A stretch of DNA of 64,000 bases from Kitasatospora aureofaciens (GCF_001188955.3 NZ_JPRF03000001.1:558001-622000), one strand, 5' to 3'; counted from the stretch's first letter, positions 39,375-49,837 are shown. Notes: generated by a model not told the origin, from the letters alone. Numbers and translations: made by a program.

Positions 39375-40580
39375 TCAGCAGGCCTGTTCGGCGGCCGGGA
39401 GCGGGGCGCGGGTCGTCTCCCGGACGGTGGGGAGCAGGAGGACGGCGAGATTCGCGGTGCCCACCAGGGCTGCGCCCAGGAGCAGAGGTGTCGTGGTCCC
39501 GATGCCCGCCGCGAGGGGCGCGGCGACGGCGAGGCCGAGCGGTCGGGCGGCGAAGGAGATCAGGGTGTCGAACGATCCCACGCGGCCGAGGGCTTCGGGC
39601 GGGATGCGGCGTTGCATGGTGGTCTCCCACAGCGGGTTGAGGACGCCGACTCCGAACATCCCGGCGAAGTAGGCGGCCGTGACGACCGGGACCGGTAGCA
39701 GAAGGGCGAAAGCCGTGAGCGGGAGCGCGAAGACGGCGGCGCCGACGGCGACGCCGACCAGCGGTTGGCGGATAGGCAGCCGGGAGGCGGCGTAGACACC
39801 GGCGACCGTGCCCACCGTGCCGACCTCGGCGATGACGACCCAGGCGGTGTCCCCGCCCAGGTGGCGTACGGTGATCAACGGGCCCAGGGTGAGGAGGACG
39901 CCCGCCGTCAGGTGCCAGACGCCGTGCCCGAGGACGTTGGCCAGGAACCAGGGGTGGCGGCGGGTTTCGGCCCAGCCCTCGCGCAGTTCTCCCAGGAAGG
40001 CGCTCCGCTCGGCGCGCTGGAGGGAGCGGTCCGGCCGCAGGCCGCCGAGAGTGGAGGCGGACGCGATGAACAGCGCGCCGGTCAGCAGGGAGGACCACCC
40101 GGCCCCCACCAGCAGCATCAGGCCGCCGGCTGCCGCGGGAGCCGCGATCTGGGCGAGCCCCTGCGCGGCCCCGAGTTGCGCGTTGGTACGAAGCCGCTCG
40201 GCGCCGGTTACCACGGCGGCGACCAGCGTACGGACGGCCGGTGTCCCGAAGGCCACGGCCGCGCCCGTGATCGCCGACAGCACGGCCAGATCGGGGATCC
40301 GCAGCCCGCCGCCGAGCAGTTCCGCCCCGATCGCGAGTTGTGCGGTGGCGCGGACTAGGTCCGCGGTGAACACGACCCGCTGCGGGGGGAAGCGGTCGGC
40401 GACCACTCCCGCGACGGGCAGCAGGACGAGCATGGGGAGCAGCTCGCAGGACAGCACGAGGCCGAGGTCCGTCGCCGAGCCGGTGCGGACGACGGCGAGG
40501 GTGAGGGTGGTCGGGATCAGCGCAGTCGCCAGGGCCGCAAGGGTACGCCCTGCCAGTAACCGACGGATCGGAGAGGTCAT
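39375..40580 (-). CDS. MFS transporter
   Basis: 401 residues, 12 predicted TM segments, motif A-like 'VAGVVADRFPPQRVVFTADL' at about 57-76, MFS_3/EntS-type organisation with 'LRTNAQLGAAQGLAQIAAPA'. Not an operon mate of the downstream or upstream genes; 149 bp after the RNA-repair operon's end. ATG 40580 with GAGAGG 2-4 nt upstream; the in-frame GTG 40589 is possible. Substrate unknown. Confidence 0.87.
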   Translation of the reverse strand: MTSPIRRLLAGRTLAALATALIPTTLTLAVVRTGSATDLGLVLSCELLPMLVLLPVAGVVADRFPPQRVVFTADLVRATAQLAIGAELLGGGLRIPDLAVLSAITGAAVAFGTPAVRTLVAAVVTGAERLRTNAQLGAAQGLAQIAAPAAAGGLMLLVGAGWSSLLTGALFIASASTLGGLRPDRSLQRAERSAFLGELREGWAETRRHPWFLANVLGHGVWHLTAGVLLTLGPLITVRHLGGDTAWVVIAEVGTVGTVAGVYAASRLPIRQPLVGVAVGAAVFALPLTAFALLLPVPVVTAAYFAGMFGVGVLNPLWETTMQRRIPPEALGRVGSFDTLISFAARPLGLAVAAPLAAGIGTTTPLLLGAALVGTANLAVLLLPTVRETTRAPLPAAEQAC

Positions 40581-40729
40581 GACCCGCACGGTACTTCGTC
40601 GGCTCGGCGTCACAGGCGGAGGGTGGCGTCGCCCGGTTGAGCCGCTCCCACAGCGCGCCGCGGTCCCGGTGCCGTGGCGGGGTGTCGACTGTCGTGCCGC
40701 GAGTCCCGCAATCGGTTCGGAGGCGTCCG

Positions 40730-43591
40730 TCACCGGGTGAGGGTCGGGACGGCGCCGCACTCGACGTGGTCGACGTGAACGCTCGGCAGACCGCGGGACC
40801 AGGCGGCGGCGACGGTTGCGAGCTGGGCGCGGGGGACTGGGGCGGGGCCGAGGCCGATCGGGAAGTGGATGCGGTCGTCGCCGGTGCGGTAGGGGTGGGG
40901 CCAGGCGTGGAGCTGGGCGGCACCGGCCTCCTCCAGGGCGGTGAGCAGGCTGCGGAGGCGGCCGCGGACGGCACCGGCGGACTCCCGGTCGGTGGTGATC
41001 ACGGCCCAGGCGGCGTGGCGGCGGTGCAGCGGGGGTGGGGTGAGCAGGGCGGGCCAGGGGTCGGGGCTCGTGGAGGTGAGTTCCCAGGCACGGTAGAGCT
41101 CCTCGGTCAGCAGGTCGCGGGTGTCCGGGCCGACCTGGGTGGTGCAGCTGCGGACGGGGGCGGAGGGTGTGAGGACGGTCAGCGGGGCGCGACTTCGGTC
41201 GGTGAACCCGTCGGTGAACTCCTCGGTGAACTCGCCTGTGAGGGAGACGGGTTGGCGCCAGTCCCAGGAGGCCCAGGTTTCGGTGAAGCGCCGGAACAGG
41301 TCGTCGTGCGTGGCGTCGGCGGAGCCGGTGGCGCCCGGGGCGTCGGAGGCGTCGAGGACGGTACGGGCGGCGAGCACCGACCAGGCCAGCGAGGGAAGTT
41401 GGCCGAACGGTGCACCGTCCAGGCCGCGCGCCCGGGCCCAGGCCTTGACCTGCCGGGCCAGTCGGACGAAGCGGGGGTGCCGGTCCCCGAGTGTCGACAG
41501 GATGGCCTCGGCGTCCGTCACGGCGCTCAGCGCGACGGCCGCCCCCCCGCCCACCTCGACGCGCCGGGGCACGGCTCGGGCGGGGTCGAGGGCGCCGGTG
41601 AACACCAGGGCGAGGTCGACGGTCAGCCCGTCCGCCTCCAGTCGCAGCCCCGGCACCCGGGCGCCGCGCACCTCCCGGACCTGCCGGGCCTGCGGCGCGG
41701 CGGCCGCTACCCGGGTCAGCACCCCGGGCAGGTCGGCCGGCCCGGGGAGCGCGGCCACCAGGTCCAGGTCGCCGTCGTCCAACTGGCAGCCCAGGCGCCG
41801 CGAGCCCACCGTGTGGACGACGCCCTCGGGCAGTGCCGAGGCGATCCGCCGGGCCAACTCGGCGGCAGCGGACGTGCGTTCGGGTGCTTCGGCGTGCAGC
41901 GACACCACCGGTTCCTCCGGCAGCACCCGTACCTCGCCCGTCCCCAGCGTGACCACCGCGCGCGGGCGCATCGGCTCCTCGCCCCGGCGGGACAGCACCA
42001 CCAGCTCGCCCACCCGGGCGTTGGTGGCGCTCAGTCGGGCCGTGCAGTCGGCGGCCACCCGCTGCGGGTCGGCGCTGCGCCCGAGGCTGAGGTGCGGGGT
42101 GAAGCCCTCGGCCCGGCCTCGGCAGCGGGGGAAGCGGCGTTCCAGGGCGTGCCGCAGCGCGGCCCAGGGTTCGGGCGCGGCGGCGGCCGGGTCCAGCCAG
42201 ACGGTGGCGTCCTCGCGGTGGCCGAAGGTGTGCACCCCGTCCAGCCGGGCGGTGAACGGGGCGACCTCGGCGGCGGCCGCGCCGAGCAGCGGCAGGGCGC
42301 GGTCGAACGCGGACTCCGGGACGAAGCCGAACAGCAGGTTGACGTGCGGGGGCCAGCGACGGATCTGGGGGTCGTGGGCGGCGCGCAACTGCTGGATCGG
42401 CGGCCACAGTTCCTCGGGCGGCAGCCAGGCGACGGCGGTCCGGGGGGTGGGCGCGGTGTCGAGCGTCTCCGGGGAGGAGGCGTCGCCGAGGGCGAGGTCG
42501 ACGGCCACGCCGTAGTGGTCGGAGGGGTGGAGCCCGTCGGGGCCCGGCCGGTCGCCGAGCAGCGCGGCCGCGGTGGCGCGGGCGCGGTCGGAGCGGTGCA
42601 GCACGCGGTCGATCCGGCCGGGCCGGCCGGTGAGCGAGGAGACGGCGGCCAGCGGGTTGACGGTCGGGTCGAAGGTGGGGGTGTCGTCGGCCGGGCCGTA
42701 CACCTGGGTCCAGGCGTCTCGCAGGCCGAGGGCGGCGGCGGGGCCGGCCGGGCCGGAGCGGGCGTCGTTGAAGTCCCCGAGCAGCAGCAGTTCGCCCTCG
42801 ACGGCGGCCAGTCCCTCGGCCAGCCGGGCGAGTTCGGCCTGACGGCGGGCGGGGCCGTCCGTCGAGTGGTCGCTGCTCAGGTGGACGGCGGCGACGGTCA
42901 GCGGCCCGTCGGCGGTCCGGAGGGTGACGGCGGTGACGGCCTTGTGCGGGCCGAGGACGTGCCGTCCGGCTTCGAGCACCGGGAGCCGGCTGAGCAGCAG
43001 CAGGCCGTACTCGGCCACGTCGCCCCCGGACGGGTCGCCGCCGAGGGTGTAGCCGTCGCGGACCCAGGGGGCGGCCAACAGCTGGGCGGCCAGCGCCGGT
43101 TCGACCTCCTGGAGTGCGATGACGTCGGCGTCGGCGGCCTCCAGCTCGGTGAGCAGCAGCGGCCGGCGGCGGGCGGTGGCGATCCGGTCGGCGTCGTAGC
43201 GATCCCACAGGGTGTTCCAAGTGACCACGCGCACGGTGTGCGGGTCGGCCGTTCCGGTGCGGGCCTCGTGGGGCTGCCAGCCGCCGTCCGCCCGCCAGGC
43301 GTACGGGGTGACGGCGGTGAAGAAGGGGGAGGGTAGGTGGCGCGGTTCGGTGCGGCGCCCGGCCTCGGTGGTGTCCAGGACGTCGACGCCGGTGGTGCGG
43401 TCCCAGACCACGACGCCGTCCGCCTCGACCCAGCGGACCCGGTGCCAGGGCACCTCGCCGGAGGCGGCGAAGGCCTCCAGCGGGACGCGCTTGGTGCGGT
43501 CGTCGCGCTGCCGCACGCCCAGGGTGAACCGGGCCGGGTCGAAGCGGGCGTCCCAGCGGATGCGCTGGCAGACCTGTTCGATGGGGCGCAT
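40730..43591 (-). CDS. multidomain RNA end-healing protein (MJ1316-EEP-2H-nucleotidyltransferase)
   Basis: 953 residues, five modules. 1-70: MJ1316/DUF504 RNA-end recognition domain ('[20 protein letters not shown]'). 118-370: endonuclease/exonuclease/phosphatase fold with Asn126 ('TWNTLWD'), Glu162 ('LQEVEP'), 'GDFND' 272-276 and 'SDHYG' 357-361. 390-560: 2H (2'-5' RNA ligase-like) phosphoesterase with 'HVNLLF' at 416 and 'HLSLGRS' at 500. 575-720: polymerase-beta type nucleotidyltransferase ('GSRRLG' 596, 'DGDLDL' 607), then a poly(A)-polymerase-like helical part. Together these could process 2',3'-cyclic phosphate or 3'-phosphate ends and rebuild 3' tails. It is coupled (TGATG at 43589-43593) to the upstream RNA ligase-kinase, so the two form an RNA-repair operon. 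Confidence 0.87.
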   Translation of the reverse strand: MRPIEQVCQRIRWDARFDPARFTLGVRQRDDRTKRVPLEAFAASGEVPWHRVRWVEADGVVVWDRTTGVDVLDTTEAGRRTEPRHLPSPFFTAVTPYAWRADGGWQPHEARTGTADPHTVRVVTWNTLWDRYDADRIATARRRPLLLTELEAADADVIALQEVEPALAAQLLAAPWVRDGYTLGGDPSGGDVAEYGLLLLSRLPVLEAGRHVLGPHKAVTAVTLRTADGPLTVAAVHLSSDHSTDGPARRQAELARLAEGLAAVEGELLLLGDFNDARSGPAGPAAALGLRDAWTQVYGPADDTPTFDPTVNPLAAVSSLTGRPGRIDRVLHRSDRARATAAALLGDRPGPDGLHPSDHYGVAVDLALGDASSPETLDTAPTPRTAVAWLPPEELWPPIQQLRAAHDPQIRRWPPHVNLLFGFVPESAFDRALPLLGAAAAEVAPFTARLDGVHTFGHREDATVWLDPAAAAPEPWAALRHALERRFPRCRGRAEGFTPHLSLGRSADPQRVAADCTARLSATNARVGELVVLSRRGEEPMRPRAVVTLGTGEVRVLPEEPVVSLHAEAPERTSAAAELARRIASALPEGVVHTVGSRRLGCQLDDGDLDLVAALPGPADLPGVLTRVAAAAPQARQVREVRGARVPGLRLEADGLTVDLALVFTGALDPARAVPRRVEVGGGAAVALSAVTDAEAILSTLGDRHPRFVRLARQVKAWARARGLDGAPFGQLPSLAWSVLAARTVLDASDAPGATGSADATHDDLFRRFTETWASWDWRQPVSLTGEFTEEFTDGFTDRSRAPLTVLTPSAPVRSCTTQVGPDTRDLLTEELYRAWELTSTSPDPWPALLTPPPLHRRHAAWAVITTDRESAGAVRGRLRSLLTALEEAGAAQLHAWPHPYRTGDDRIHFPIGLGPAPVPRAQLATVAAAWSRGLPSVHVDHVECGAVPTLTR

Positions 43592-45381
43592 CAGTACTCC
43601 TCGGAGTCGAGCGAGCCCGCCGTGTCCTCCACGGTGCCACCCGGGCCGACGTACCAGGTGCGGTGCGCCTGGCCGGGGTGGGGCGGGCTGAAGCGGTGCA
43701 GTTGGGCGGTGAGGACCTCGGACGGCACCGGGTGCGGGCGCACGGCGTTGCGGCGCAGCAGTTCCTGCTCGCCGACCAGCAGCACCACCTGGGTGACCAG
43801 GGCGTCGCGGCGCCGGGCGATGCCGTGGACGTGGGAGCGCTGCTCGCGGTTGAGCGAGGTGGCGTCCCAGACCACGGTGGCGGCCGCGTCGGCCAGGGCC
43901 GTGTCCAGTCGGGCCAGGCCGGTGCGCAGCACCTCGGGGTTGTGGCGCTGGTCGGCGCGCGAGCCGAGGGCGGCGCGCAGGTCGTCCAGGCTGATCCGGG
44001 TGGGGACGCCGGGCAGTGCGGCGGCGAAGGTGCTCTTGCCGCTGCCGGACGGGCCGCTCAGGTGGACCAGACGGGGGAAGCGGCCGTCCCGCCAGCGCCA
44101 GGTGGCGGCGACCGCCTCCTCTACGGTGCTGATCCGGCCGAGCGCGTACGCCTCGCGGGCCTGGGCCCAGCAGCGGTCGGCGGCGTCGGCGGGGTCGGCG
44201 GCGTCGGGGCCGTCGGGGGCGAGGTCGGCCAGGGCCTCGCGCAGGCCGGTGCGCAGCCAGGCCAGCGGATCGGCGTCGAGCAGTCCGGCGTCCTCGGCGT
44301 GCAGGGCGGACCAGGCGACCTGCTCGCGCTCGGCGGGCCCGGGGGCGGCGGCCGCGGCCACCGCGTGGAGCACGCCGAGGTCGGCGGCCGCGGCGAGCCT
44401 GACCAGGCCGGCGCGACGCTCCTCGTCCGGGTACGGCTGCTGGAGGCCGGAGTGGAGGCCGACCAGGTCGGCGACCCGGCGGGCCAGCGGCAGGCCGAGC
44501 CGGTCGGCCAGTCGGGGGGCGAGCTGTGGCGCTGCGGGTCGGGGAGAGAGCTGGGAGGCGGCTCGATCCCGACGGGTGGTGCGCAGCGCGGTGGCGAGCA
44601 CACCGGCCAGTCGGGCGTCGCCGGTGCGGCCCAGCTCGTCCAGCCGAGCGGACACGTCCGCCAACTCATCCGCCGAGCAGTGGAGTTCGGGAATTCCCAG
44701 CGACTTGGCCAGCAGCGGGAGTTCCGGCAGCTGGCCGGAACGCACTTCCCATAGCGCGGCGGTCGGGCCGAGGCCGTTCTCCACCACGGCGGCGTGCATC
44801 CAGTGGGTGTCGGTGCGGACGTGCTGCGGACGGACCCACTTGGCGATCCGTCCGCCGAACTCGGCCCGGGGGAAGCCCCGGACCGTCCGGACGACGTAGC
44901 CCTCCTGCCGGTCCAGGTCCAACCGCAGGGCGCGCAGCGCCCGTTCGTCGTAGCGGCCGCGCCAGAGAACCCGGGGCGTCGGGACGCCGAGGCGGCGCAG
45001 GAAGCGGACGGTGTCGTCCCAGTCCAGGCAACGGTCCTGGTCCGTCCAGACCGAGAAACCGTGGAACCAGCTGTCCAGGTCGGTGTACGGGATGGAGTGC
45101 CGGGCGAAGAGGTTCTCGCCGCAGACCCGCCAACCGGCCGGGATCCGGGGGCCGATCCGACTCTGCAGGCCCTTGACCCAGGCCCGGGAGGGGTGGTGGG
45201 CGGAGTCCAGCGAGCGGGCGTGCAGGCCGTCGGCGTAGAGGGTGGTGTTCTCGCCGTCCAGCTTCTCGGTGACGACGACCTCCGACCCGGTCAGGCCGGA
45301 GAGGTCCCCGGTCCGGATGTCGTCCGCCGCAGCCCCCGGTGACCACGGGAGATGCGGCGTCCGGGGGTAGTGCACACGCAT
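43591..45381 (-). CDS. RNA ligase fused to polynucleotide kinase
   Basis: 596 residues. Ligase domain 1-230: nucleotidylated Lys40 in '[15 protein letters not shown]' (motif I), '[11 protein letters not shown]' (III), '[10 protein letters not shown]' (IV) and 'RIAKWVRP' (V). Helical middle 240-430. C-terminal P-loop kinase 436-596 with Walker A '[11 protein letters not shown]' at 442 and '[16 protein letters not shown]' (T4 Pnk-like). Adenylates and joins RNA 5'-phosphate to 3'-OH ends after 5' phosphorylation. GGGAG 6 nt before ATG 45381. First gene of the RNA-repair operon; resembles combinations predicted to counter RNA-cleaving toxins (tRNA anticodon nucleases). Confidence 0.9.
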   Translation of the reverse strand: MRVHYPRTPHLPWSPGAAADDIRTGDLSGLTGSEVVVTEKLDGENTTLYADGLHARSLDSAHHPSRAWVKGLQSRIGPRIPAGWRVCGENLFARHSIPYTDLDSWFHGFSVWTDQDRCLDWDDTVRFLRRLGVPTPRVLWRGRYDERALRALRLDLDRQEGYVVRTVRGFPRAEFGGRIAKWVRPQHVRTDTHWMHAAVVENGLGPTAALWEVRSGQLPELPLLAKSLGIPELHCSADELADVSARLDELGRTGDARLAGVLATALRTTRRDRAASQLSPRPAAPQLAPRLADRLGLPLARRVADLVGLHSGLQQPYPDEERRAGLVRLAAAADLGVLHAVAAAAAPGPAEREQVAWSALHAEDAGLLDADPLAWLRTGLREALADLAPDGPDAADPADAADRCWAQAREAYALGRISTVEEAVAATWRWRDGRFPRLVHLSGPSGSGKSTFAAALPGVPTRISLDDLRAALGSRADQRHNPEVLRTGLARLDTALADAAATVVWDATSLNREQRSHVHGIARRRDALVTQVVLLVGEQELLRRNAVRPHPVPSEVLTAQLHRFSPPHPGQAHRTWYVGPGGTVEDTAGSLDSEEY

Positions 45382-45469
45382 GTCCGGCTCCCTGTACGTC
45401 CTTGATCCGGCGGCCACTGTAGGAGCGGACGGAAGGGACGGGCCACCGAATATCGGACTGCCGTGCGGC

Positions 45470-46870
45470 TCAGCCGATGCGGTGCTCGCGCCAGAAGGGC
45501 GTCAGGTCGACGGGGGTCGCGGCCTGGGCGGCGGCCTTGAAGTCGGCGGTGGTGGAGACGCCGTACCAGTGCGCGCGGGCGTAGTCGCGCAACAGGCCGG
45601 CCATGGTGTCCGCGCCGATCAGGCGGCGCAGTTCGTGGAGGGCGCAGGAGCCGTGGTCATAGATGACCGGCACGTAGCGGTCCGGGTGGGTGTCCCAGTA
45701 GCTCATCGGGTTGGTGAGGCGTTCGTCCGCGGACCGCCAGGGCGTCCTGGTGGTGCAGCCCTCGCCGGTGTCGCCCATGGCGACGGCCATGGCGTACTCG
45801 GTGAAGGACTCGTCCAGCCAGGGCGCGCGGTACTGGTCGTCGCCGACGATGCCGTACCACCACTGGTGCGCCAGCTCGTGGATCACGGCCGAGGGCCGGA
45901 TCCAGTCGAGGACGAAGCCCGGGTACTCCATGCCGGCGAAGTCGAACCGGTTGTCGAGCACGAGGGCGAGGTCCCCGTACGGGTAGGCGCCGTAGCTGGC
46001 GGAGTGGGCGTCGATGGTCCGCAGGGACAGGTCCAGCATGTCCTGGGCGTCCTTGGGAGTGATGTCGGCGACCGAGTAGACGGCGATCCGGACGCCGTCC
46101 GCCGACCGGCCCGCGATGCGGCTGAACGGCCCGGCCGCCCAGGCGAATTCGCGGACCTTGCGGGCGCCGATCCGGGTGAGCGTGCGGCCGGGCTCGCCGG
46201 GCGTGTCGACGGCGGTGCCGGTGGCGGGGACCAGCAGGTCGGTGGGGTGGTCGAGGGTGACGGCGAAGTCGGAGCTGAGGCCGTAGAAGGACTCGCCGAG
46301 CTCGGAGTACGGGTCGAGGTGCCAGCCCGCCTCGTCGCGGACGGCGAGGACGGGCAGGGCGTTGCCGATGAAGCTGAAGGAGCCGTCACGGCCGAAGCGG
46401 TCGATGCCGTCCGGGACGTCGATGGTGAGGTCGAACTCGACGGTGCCGGAGGAGCCCTGGGTCAGCGGGTGGGGGAGGGGGACGCGCAGGGCGGTGCAGC
46501 CGACCTCGTAGCGACCGCGGGTGTCCTGCGGGAGCAGGGTGGCCTGGGTGACCTGGGTGGTGCCCAGACCGGTCACCCGGACGGACGGGTTCGCACAGCC
46601 GCCGCGGAAGTTGTCCCAGAGCCGCAGGTACACCTCCTGGAGGGGGTCGGGCGAGACATTGCTGAAGGTGATCCGCTCGTGGCCGTGCCAGTGTGCGCCG
46701 GTGGCGTCGCTGCTCAGGTCGACGGTGTAGGCGGGGGCGCCGGGGGTTCGCGTCGGGTCGCCGGCAGTGGCCGCAGGGGTGGTGGCAACGGCTCGGCCGG
46801 GCGGGGCGGCGGCCGCCGTCAGCAGTACGGCGAGGACAGCGAACAGGGGGTGTAGGCGGAGGCGTCGCAC
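45470..46870 (-). CDS. secreted M1 family zinc metallopeptidase
   Basis: 466 residues, Sec signal 1-25. Gluzincin domain: 'GMEYPGFVLDW' (the GAMEN-like exopeptidase motif), zinc site 'VIHELAHQWWYGIVGDD' with third ligand Glu in 'APWLDESFTEY', and a Tyr about 85 residues later ('DRYVPVIYDHGSCALHEL'). Lacks the C-terminal helical domain of aminopeptidase N, as in many secreted streptomycete M1 peptidases. GTG 46870 with AGGAGA 7 nt upstream. Gap of 180 bp to the glycosyltransferase; not clearly an operon with the RNA-repair genes. Confidence 0.88.
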   Translation of the reverse strand: MRRLRLHPLFAVLAVLLTAAAAPPGRAVATTPAATAGDPTRTPGAPAYTVDLSSDATGAHWHGHERITFSNVSPDPLQEVYLRLWDNFRGGCANPSVRVTGLGTTQVTQATLLPQDTRGRYEVGCTALRVPLPHPLTQGSSGTVEFDLTIDVPDGIDRFGRDGSFSFIGNALPVLAVRDEAGWHLDPYSELGESFYGLSSDFAVTLDHPTDLLVPATGTAVDTPGEPGRTLTRIGARKVREFAWAAGPFSRIAGRSADGVRIAVYSVADITPKDAQDMLDLSLRTIDAHSASYGAYPYGDLALVLDNRFDFAGMEYPGFVLDWIRPSAVIHELAHQWWYGIVGDDQYRAPWLDESFTEYAMAVAMGDTGEGCTTRTPWRSADERLTNPMSYWDTHPDRYVPVIYDHGSCALHELRRLIGADTMAGLLRDYARAHWYGVSTTADFKAAAQAATPVDLTPFWREHRIG

Positions 46871-47050
46871 GCCGTGGTCTCCTGTCGTCGAAAGGGGAGG
46901 CAGGGGGTGGTGCCGGGTAGGGAGGCGCCCACCACCCGGAGCCCGAGTCGCCGACACCGATCTTGGGAACGGCCTCGACCACCGCGGGGACACGCACCAG
47001 CTCCTCCGTCGGAGTGATCCGCCGGGCCGGGAGGTTCCTCCCTCCGTGGG

Positions 47051-48247
47051 TCAGACCAGGAGCTGGACCAAGGCGTCGGCGACCTGTGCCGCACCGGCGG
47101 TGCCGACCGACCGCGTCATCGCCGTCCAGTCGGGGCCGGGCGTGTCGGGCCCGGCCCCGTCGGAAAGGCGTCTGAGCTTCTCGACCAACCCCTGCCGTAC
47201 GGCCGTCGCCGTCCGGTGGCGGCCGAGGTGGGCGGCGCGGGCGATGCCGCCGTGGATCAGGTCGAGGGCCTTGTCCACGCCGTGAGTGCGCAGCGCCAGT
47301 GCCTCGTCCTCGTCGAAGACCGCCGCAGGCCAGCGGACGCGCACATCGGTGCCGAGTGCCTGGCTGTGGAACCGGCCGTTGAAGATCTGGCTGAGGTTCT
47401 GCGGCGGCAGGCAGAGCGTGGGAGTCCCGAGCTGCCCGGCCTCCAGGAGGGTGGTCAGGCCGGGGGAGGTGAGCAGCACGTCGCACTCGGCGAGGCGGCC
47501 CAGGAAGTCCTCGTGGGGGAGGGCACCGACCGTGGTGGTGGCCGGATGCGCGCAGGAGTCCACCAACTGCGCCGCCAGCCAGGCGGGCAGGTTGCCCGCG
47601 ATGTGCACCTCGGTGATTCCGCTCGCGGTGAGTGCCTCCAGGGCCGGAGGCAGGACCAGCCGTGGATAGTCGGCCCAGTCGGCGAGTTGGGGCGCGCGCA
47701 GGCCGCCGAGGTTGAGCAGGGCACGCCGGGGGTGCGGAGTCGGCGCGGTGCCGCGCGCGACTCCGCCGTCGGCGATCACGGCGTCCACCCAGCGGAGGTG
47801 GTGCACGTCGGCCAGCACCCGGGCGCCCTCCCGCGGCAGCTCCACGCACCGCTGGACGCAGTACACCTCGGCGTCCAGCGGGAGGCCGGGGCGGTCGCCG
47901 TCCGTCCACAGGAACGGCAGGCTGTCGACGAACACCACCGGCACCCCACAGGCCCGCAGTGCCTTCGCCAACCCGCCGTCCAGCACCACCAGCGCCGCTT
48001 CCACGCGCTGCGCCTGGACGATCCGTCTCAGCTCCGCGTTCGAGCGGTCCGGGAGGTCGAACCAGCGCTCCACCGGCTGCTCGGCGAGCACCGATCTCCC
48101 CAGCCCGGAGGCCAGCCCGATGAATCTCAGCCGGTGGCCCCCGGTGCCCCGGAGGGCGGACAGCACCGCGCTCAACTTCCCCGAACTGCCCCAGCCGAAC
48201 TCCACCCCGGCCACGGCAACCGTCCGGGTCTCCGCCTTCGCCCTCAT
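47051..48247 (-). CDS. cytosylglucuronate-synthase-like glycosyltransferase
   Basis: 398 residues, GT-B fold: N-terminal 'VAGVEFGWGSSGKLSAVLSA' and C-terminal nucleotide-sugar domain 'LLNLGGLRAPQ', 'AECDVLLTSPGLTTLLEAGQ', 'LCLPPQNLSQIFNGR'. The overall style fits BlsD/MilC-type (hydroxymethyl)cytosylglucuronate synthases of peptidyl-nucleoside antibiotics, or the CGA-synthase-related proteins of unknown role. No other recognisable blasticidin-type gene is next to it except the divergent SAM methyltransferase at 48540. ATG 48247 with GGGGAG 9 nt upstream. Confidence 0.55.
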   Translation of the reverse strand: MRAKAETRTVAVAGVEFGWGSSGKLSAVLSALRGTGGHRLRFIGLASGLGRSVLAEQPVERWFDLPDRSNAELRRIVQAQRVEAALVVLDGGLAKALRACGVPVVFVDSLPFLWTDGDRPGLPLDAEVYCVQRCVELPREGARVLADVHHLRWVDAVIADGGVARGTAPTPHPRRALLNLGGLRAPQLADWADYPRLVLPPALEALTASGITEVHIAGNLPAWLAAQLVDSCAHPATTTVGALPHEDFLGRLAECDVLLTSPGLTTLLEAGQLGTPTLCLPPQNLSQIFNGRFHSQALGTDVRVRWPAAVFDEDEALALRTHGVDKALDLIHGGIARAAHLGRHRTATAVRQGLVEKLRRLSDGAGPDTPGPDWTAMTRSVGTAGAAQVADALVQLLV

Positions 48248-48539
48248 CCGTGTCAACTCCCCCGCCCGCACGCGATTTCCTGCCGTTCCGTATTCGTACC
48301 AGGCCAGGCGTCCACGTTTGGTTCGACTGCCTACGGAAAATCGAAAGCTAACCACCCCACAAGGTGAAGCCTTCCGCTCGCCAATTGACGAAATGCGCTC
48401 CATGGATCGAGGAGGCCGGCTCGCCGTTCGCGCAACACGCGGGCAGGAACGTCCCTGCGGCGCCCGGGCGCCGTACCGGGCTGCAATGGGGCCAGACCCG
48501 GCCGAACGCCGACGGCACACCACACGAGAGGACCGCCCG

Positions 48540-49325
48540 ATGGAGCAGCCGACGACCGCCGACGCCGACCCGGTGCGCGTACTGGAGACCTCGGGCACCG
48601 ACTATCGCCGGGCCTTCGACCTCTTCCTCGCGGGCACCGACGAGAAGCCCCGCACCCACGCCCGGCTGAGCGAGATCGCCACGTCCCTCCCGCACCGCCG
48701 GGTCCTGCTGGACCTCGGCGCCGGGGACGGCCGCACCACCGCGTACCTCGCCCGCCACTTCGAGCGCACGATCGCCGTCGAGCCGAGCGCGGCCATGCGC
48801 GAGAAGCTCGCCGCCGCCTGCCCGGACGCCCTGGTCATCCCCCACCCGCTGGACCGCGCCGCCCCGCCCGAGCCGGCCGACCTTGTCCACCTCTCCCACG
48901 TGCTCTACTACGTGCCGCAACCGGACTGGCTCCCCACCGTCGCCCGCGCCCTCGGCTGGACCGCCCCCGGTGGCGCCATGCTGATCGTCCTGCAGAACCC
49001 CGACAGCCCCTGCATGCGGATGGCCGCCCACTTCACCGGCGTCCGCTACGACCTGCGCCCCCTCCTCGACCGCCTGCGGGCCCAGCATCCGGCCCACGAC
49101 TACGCCCTGGAGACCCTCGCCCTCCACTACCGCACGCCCCACCTCACCGAAGCCGTCGACGTCGCCGAGTTCATGGTCAACGTCGCGGACCTCGCCACCC
49201 TCGACGCCCGCCCGACTCGGGCCGCCCTCGCCGCCTACGTCCAGCAGCACTTCGCCCGGCCCGACGGCGGCTACGCCATCGGCCACACCCAGGACATGCT
49301 GATCGTCCGCCGTGCCGAGGTCTGA
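48540..49325 (+). CDS. class I SAM-dependent methyltransferase
   Basis: 261 residues. SAM-binding motif I 'VLLDLGAGDGRTTAYLARHF' at about 55-74, acidic 'IAVEPSAAMREKL', motif 'LVHLSHVLYYVPQPDWLPTV'; C-terminal cap helices. Small-molecule methyltransferase by type; substrate unknown. Divergent from the cytosylglucuronate-synthase-like gene (292-bp gap with AT-rich stretch and TTGACG at 48385), so the two may share regulation. ATG 48540 with GAGAGGA 7-9 nt upstream. Confidence 0.85.
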   Translation: MEQPTTADADPVRVLETSGTDYRRAFDLFLAGTDEKPRTHARLSEIATSLPHRRVLLDLGAGDGRTTAYLARHFERTIAVEPSAAMREKLAAACPDALVIPHPLDRAAPPEPADLVHLSHVLYYVPQPDWLPTVARALGWTAPGGAMLIVLQNPDSPCMRMAAHFTGVRYDLRPLLDRLRAQHPAHDYALETLALHYRTPHLTEAVDVAEFMVNVADLATLDARPTRAALAAYVQQHFARPDGGYAIGHTQDMLIVRRAEV

Positions 49326-49567
49326 TCTCCTTCTCGGTCACGTCACGGCGGTCCGGGTGCCGAGGCCAGGAAGACCACGGCCGTGATCCTGGCCGTCGCG
49401 CGTTTGAAGCGGGAGCGTCCTGGCATCTGCGAGGCGCGCTCGACGAGGGCGGTCCAGGTGGGGAGCCAGAGCGCCGTCAGTGGTGCGTGGGCAGTGGCCG
49501 TCGAGTGCTCGGCCCCGCTCCGCCGAGTCCGGCGGACGCCCGTCAACTCGCCCTGGCCCGTGCGCTG

Positions 49568-49738
49568 CCACCGACTCCCTGAGCGGTCCGCAGCGCGAAC
49601 AGTTGCGCGCCTGCACCGCGCCCCGGTGCGTGCGCTACTCCGTGAAGAGCCATGGGCGGCAGGGGTACCGCAAGCCGTCCTGCGGCGACCGTGCCCGGGT
49701 GGCCCGGCACTGCCGGCGGCAGCGCACGGCGACTGATG
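49568..49738 (+). pseudogene. C-terminal remnant of a CGNR zinc-finger regulator
   Basis: Frame includes 'LRACTAPRCVRYSVKSHGRQ' followed by 'GYRKPSCGDRARVARHCRR', matching the CGNR finger (CxxxxC...C-G-N-R-x-R-x-R-R-H-Y) with CGNR changed to CGDR. No N-terminal ABATE domain precedes it. The flanking 49326-49567 has no recognised gene. Confidence 0.5.
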
Positions 49739-49822
49739 GGGGCACTCTCAGCCCTGACCTCCCGGTGGGATTCCGGTTGCGCGGGTGAGGGAAAAGTTTG
49801 GCGGGGCGCCCAGGAAGTCTTG

Positions 49823-49828
49823 TATGGT
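49823..49828 (+). promoter_or_regulatory. -10 element (TATGGT) of the SAM riboswitch transcript
   Basis: TATGGT about 10 nt before the riboswitch P1 stem; weak TTGGCG 19 nt further upstream. Confidence 0.4.
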
Positions 49829-49837
49829 TCGTCGCGA

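Noticed and set aside
46871..47050. Short open frame with 'VVEAVPKIGVGDSGSGWW' between the M1 peptidase and glycosyltransferase genes, as a possible RiPP precursor
   Set aside because: Its frame runs on into the peptidase gene without a stop, and there are no RiPP-modifying genes nearby.
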